In this document: piece after piece, positions 30,826 to 30,829 of the stretch
Layout of the letters: each line of letters begins with the position of its first letter
How positions within the stretch are numbered: position 1 is the first letter of the stretch
Source: CAZESS01 sp964414415
GTDB lineage: Archaea > Thermoplasmatota > E2 > UBA202 > DSCA01
DNA length: 30,829 nucleotides
Direction of reading: 5' to 3'
Assembly: GCA_964414415.1 (NCBI GenBank)
Contig: CAYPWJ010000016.1
Location: forward strand, 1-30,829
Notes under the pieces: generated by a model
Seen by the model: the letters and a program-made list of their open reading frames with translations, nothing else
Told to the model about the DNA's origin: nothing
Database searches by the model: none
Position numbers and translations under genes: made by a program

Positions 30826-30829
30826 TCCT

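Noticed and set aside
1..30829. CRISPR arrays, insertion sequences or prophage genes
   Set aside because: I saw no spaced direct repeats, transposase motifs or phage-type genes.

Overview
The window is archaeal. It carries an archaeal-type information-processing cluster (Pus10, ribosomal protein L21e, RNA polymerase subunit Rpo4/RpoF, DUF655, KsgA), ribosomal protein L10e, a DRG-type GTPase with a TGS domain, an AglB/STT3 oligosaccharyltransferase and an archaetidylserine-synthase-like enzyme. Many genes have TATA boxes placed as in archaea. The sequence is GC-rich. Together with several secreted peptidases (a metzincin-like protease, an S15/CocE hydrolase and a C25 gingipain-like protease), this suggests a protein-degrading heterotroph of the euryarchaeal side, possibly Thermoplasmatota (MBG-D-like). 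That placement is inference; no 16S gene is present. A run of 100 N bases marks a scaffold gap, so this is a draft or metagenome assembly.

Layout. 1-444: no convincing gene, ending in a TATA box and ribosome binding site. 445-5961: a beta-propeller protein with an InlB-like repeat, a secreted beta-helix/metzincin protein and a convergent secreted S15 hydrolase. 6049-7707, minus strand: CDP-alcohol phosphatidyltransferase, tRNA-Phe(GAA), a winged-helix regulator and L10e. 7837-9789: C25 peptidase with a strong T-tract after it. 9928-14074, minus strand: one tight operon pus10 - rpl21e - rpoF - DUF655 - ksgA - M24 peptidase. 14112-15062, minus strand: two tandem paralogous zinc-ribbon membrane proteins. 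15297-18972: sugar-1-phosphate nucleotidyltransferase, phosphoglucosamine-mutase-type enzyme and an aminotransferase. 19012-20154: a secreted glutamine-amidotransferase-like BPL_N protein.

20246-24883 is the most interesting block. It encodes two small Gly/Arg-rich or zinc-ribbon proteins with related N-termini, two NifX/MTH1175-like proteins, two MinD-type ATPases each carrying an inserted 2x[4Fe-4S] ferredoxin module, a SAM methyltransferase and a permease split into two genes. From the second NifX-like gene onward most junctions are ATGA overlaps or shorter than 5 nt, so the products are probably made together. I propose a metal- or Fe-S-cofactor handling system with a membrane exporter. 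The families are known; the substrate and the joint role are not.

25056-30782: endonuclease III, DRG GTPase (interrupted by the N gap), and a minus-strand pair, aglB followed by an AhpD/CMD-like protein.

Expression pattern. For about ten first-in-unit genes the start codon lies about 26 nt from the centre of a TATA box, which predicts leaderless mRNAs. Genes inside operons instead show GGAG/GGTG-type ribosome binding sites or stop/start overlaps. I used this pattern to choose several start codons, including GTG starts at 5961 and 25751. The nucleotide-sugar genes (15297-17689) and AglB plausibly serve the same N-glycosylation of the many secreted, sequon-rich proteins, but that link is inference.
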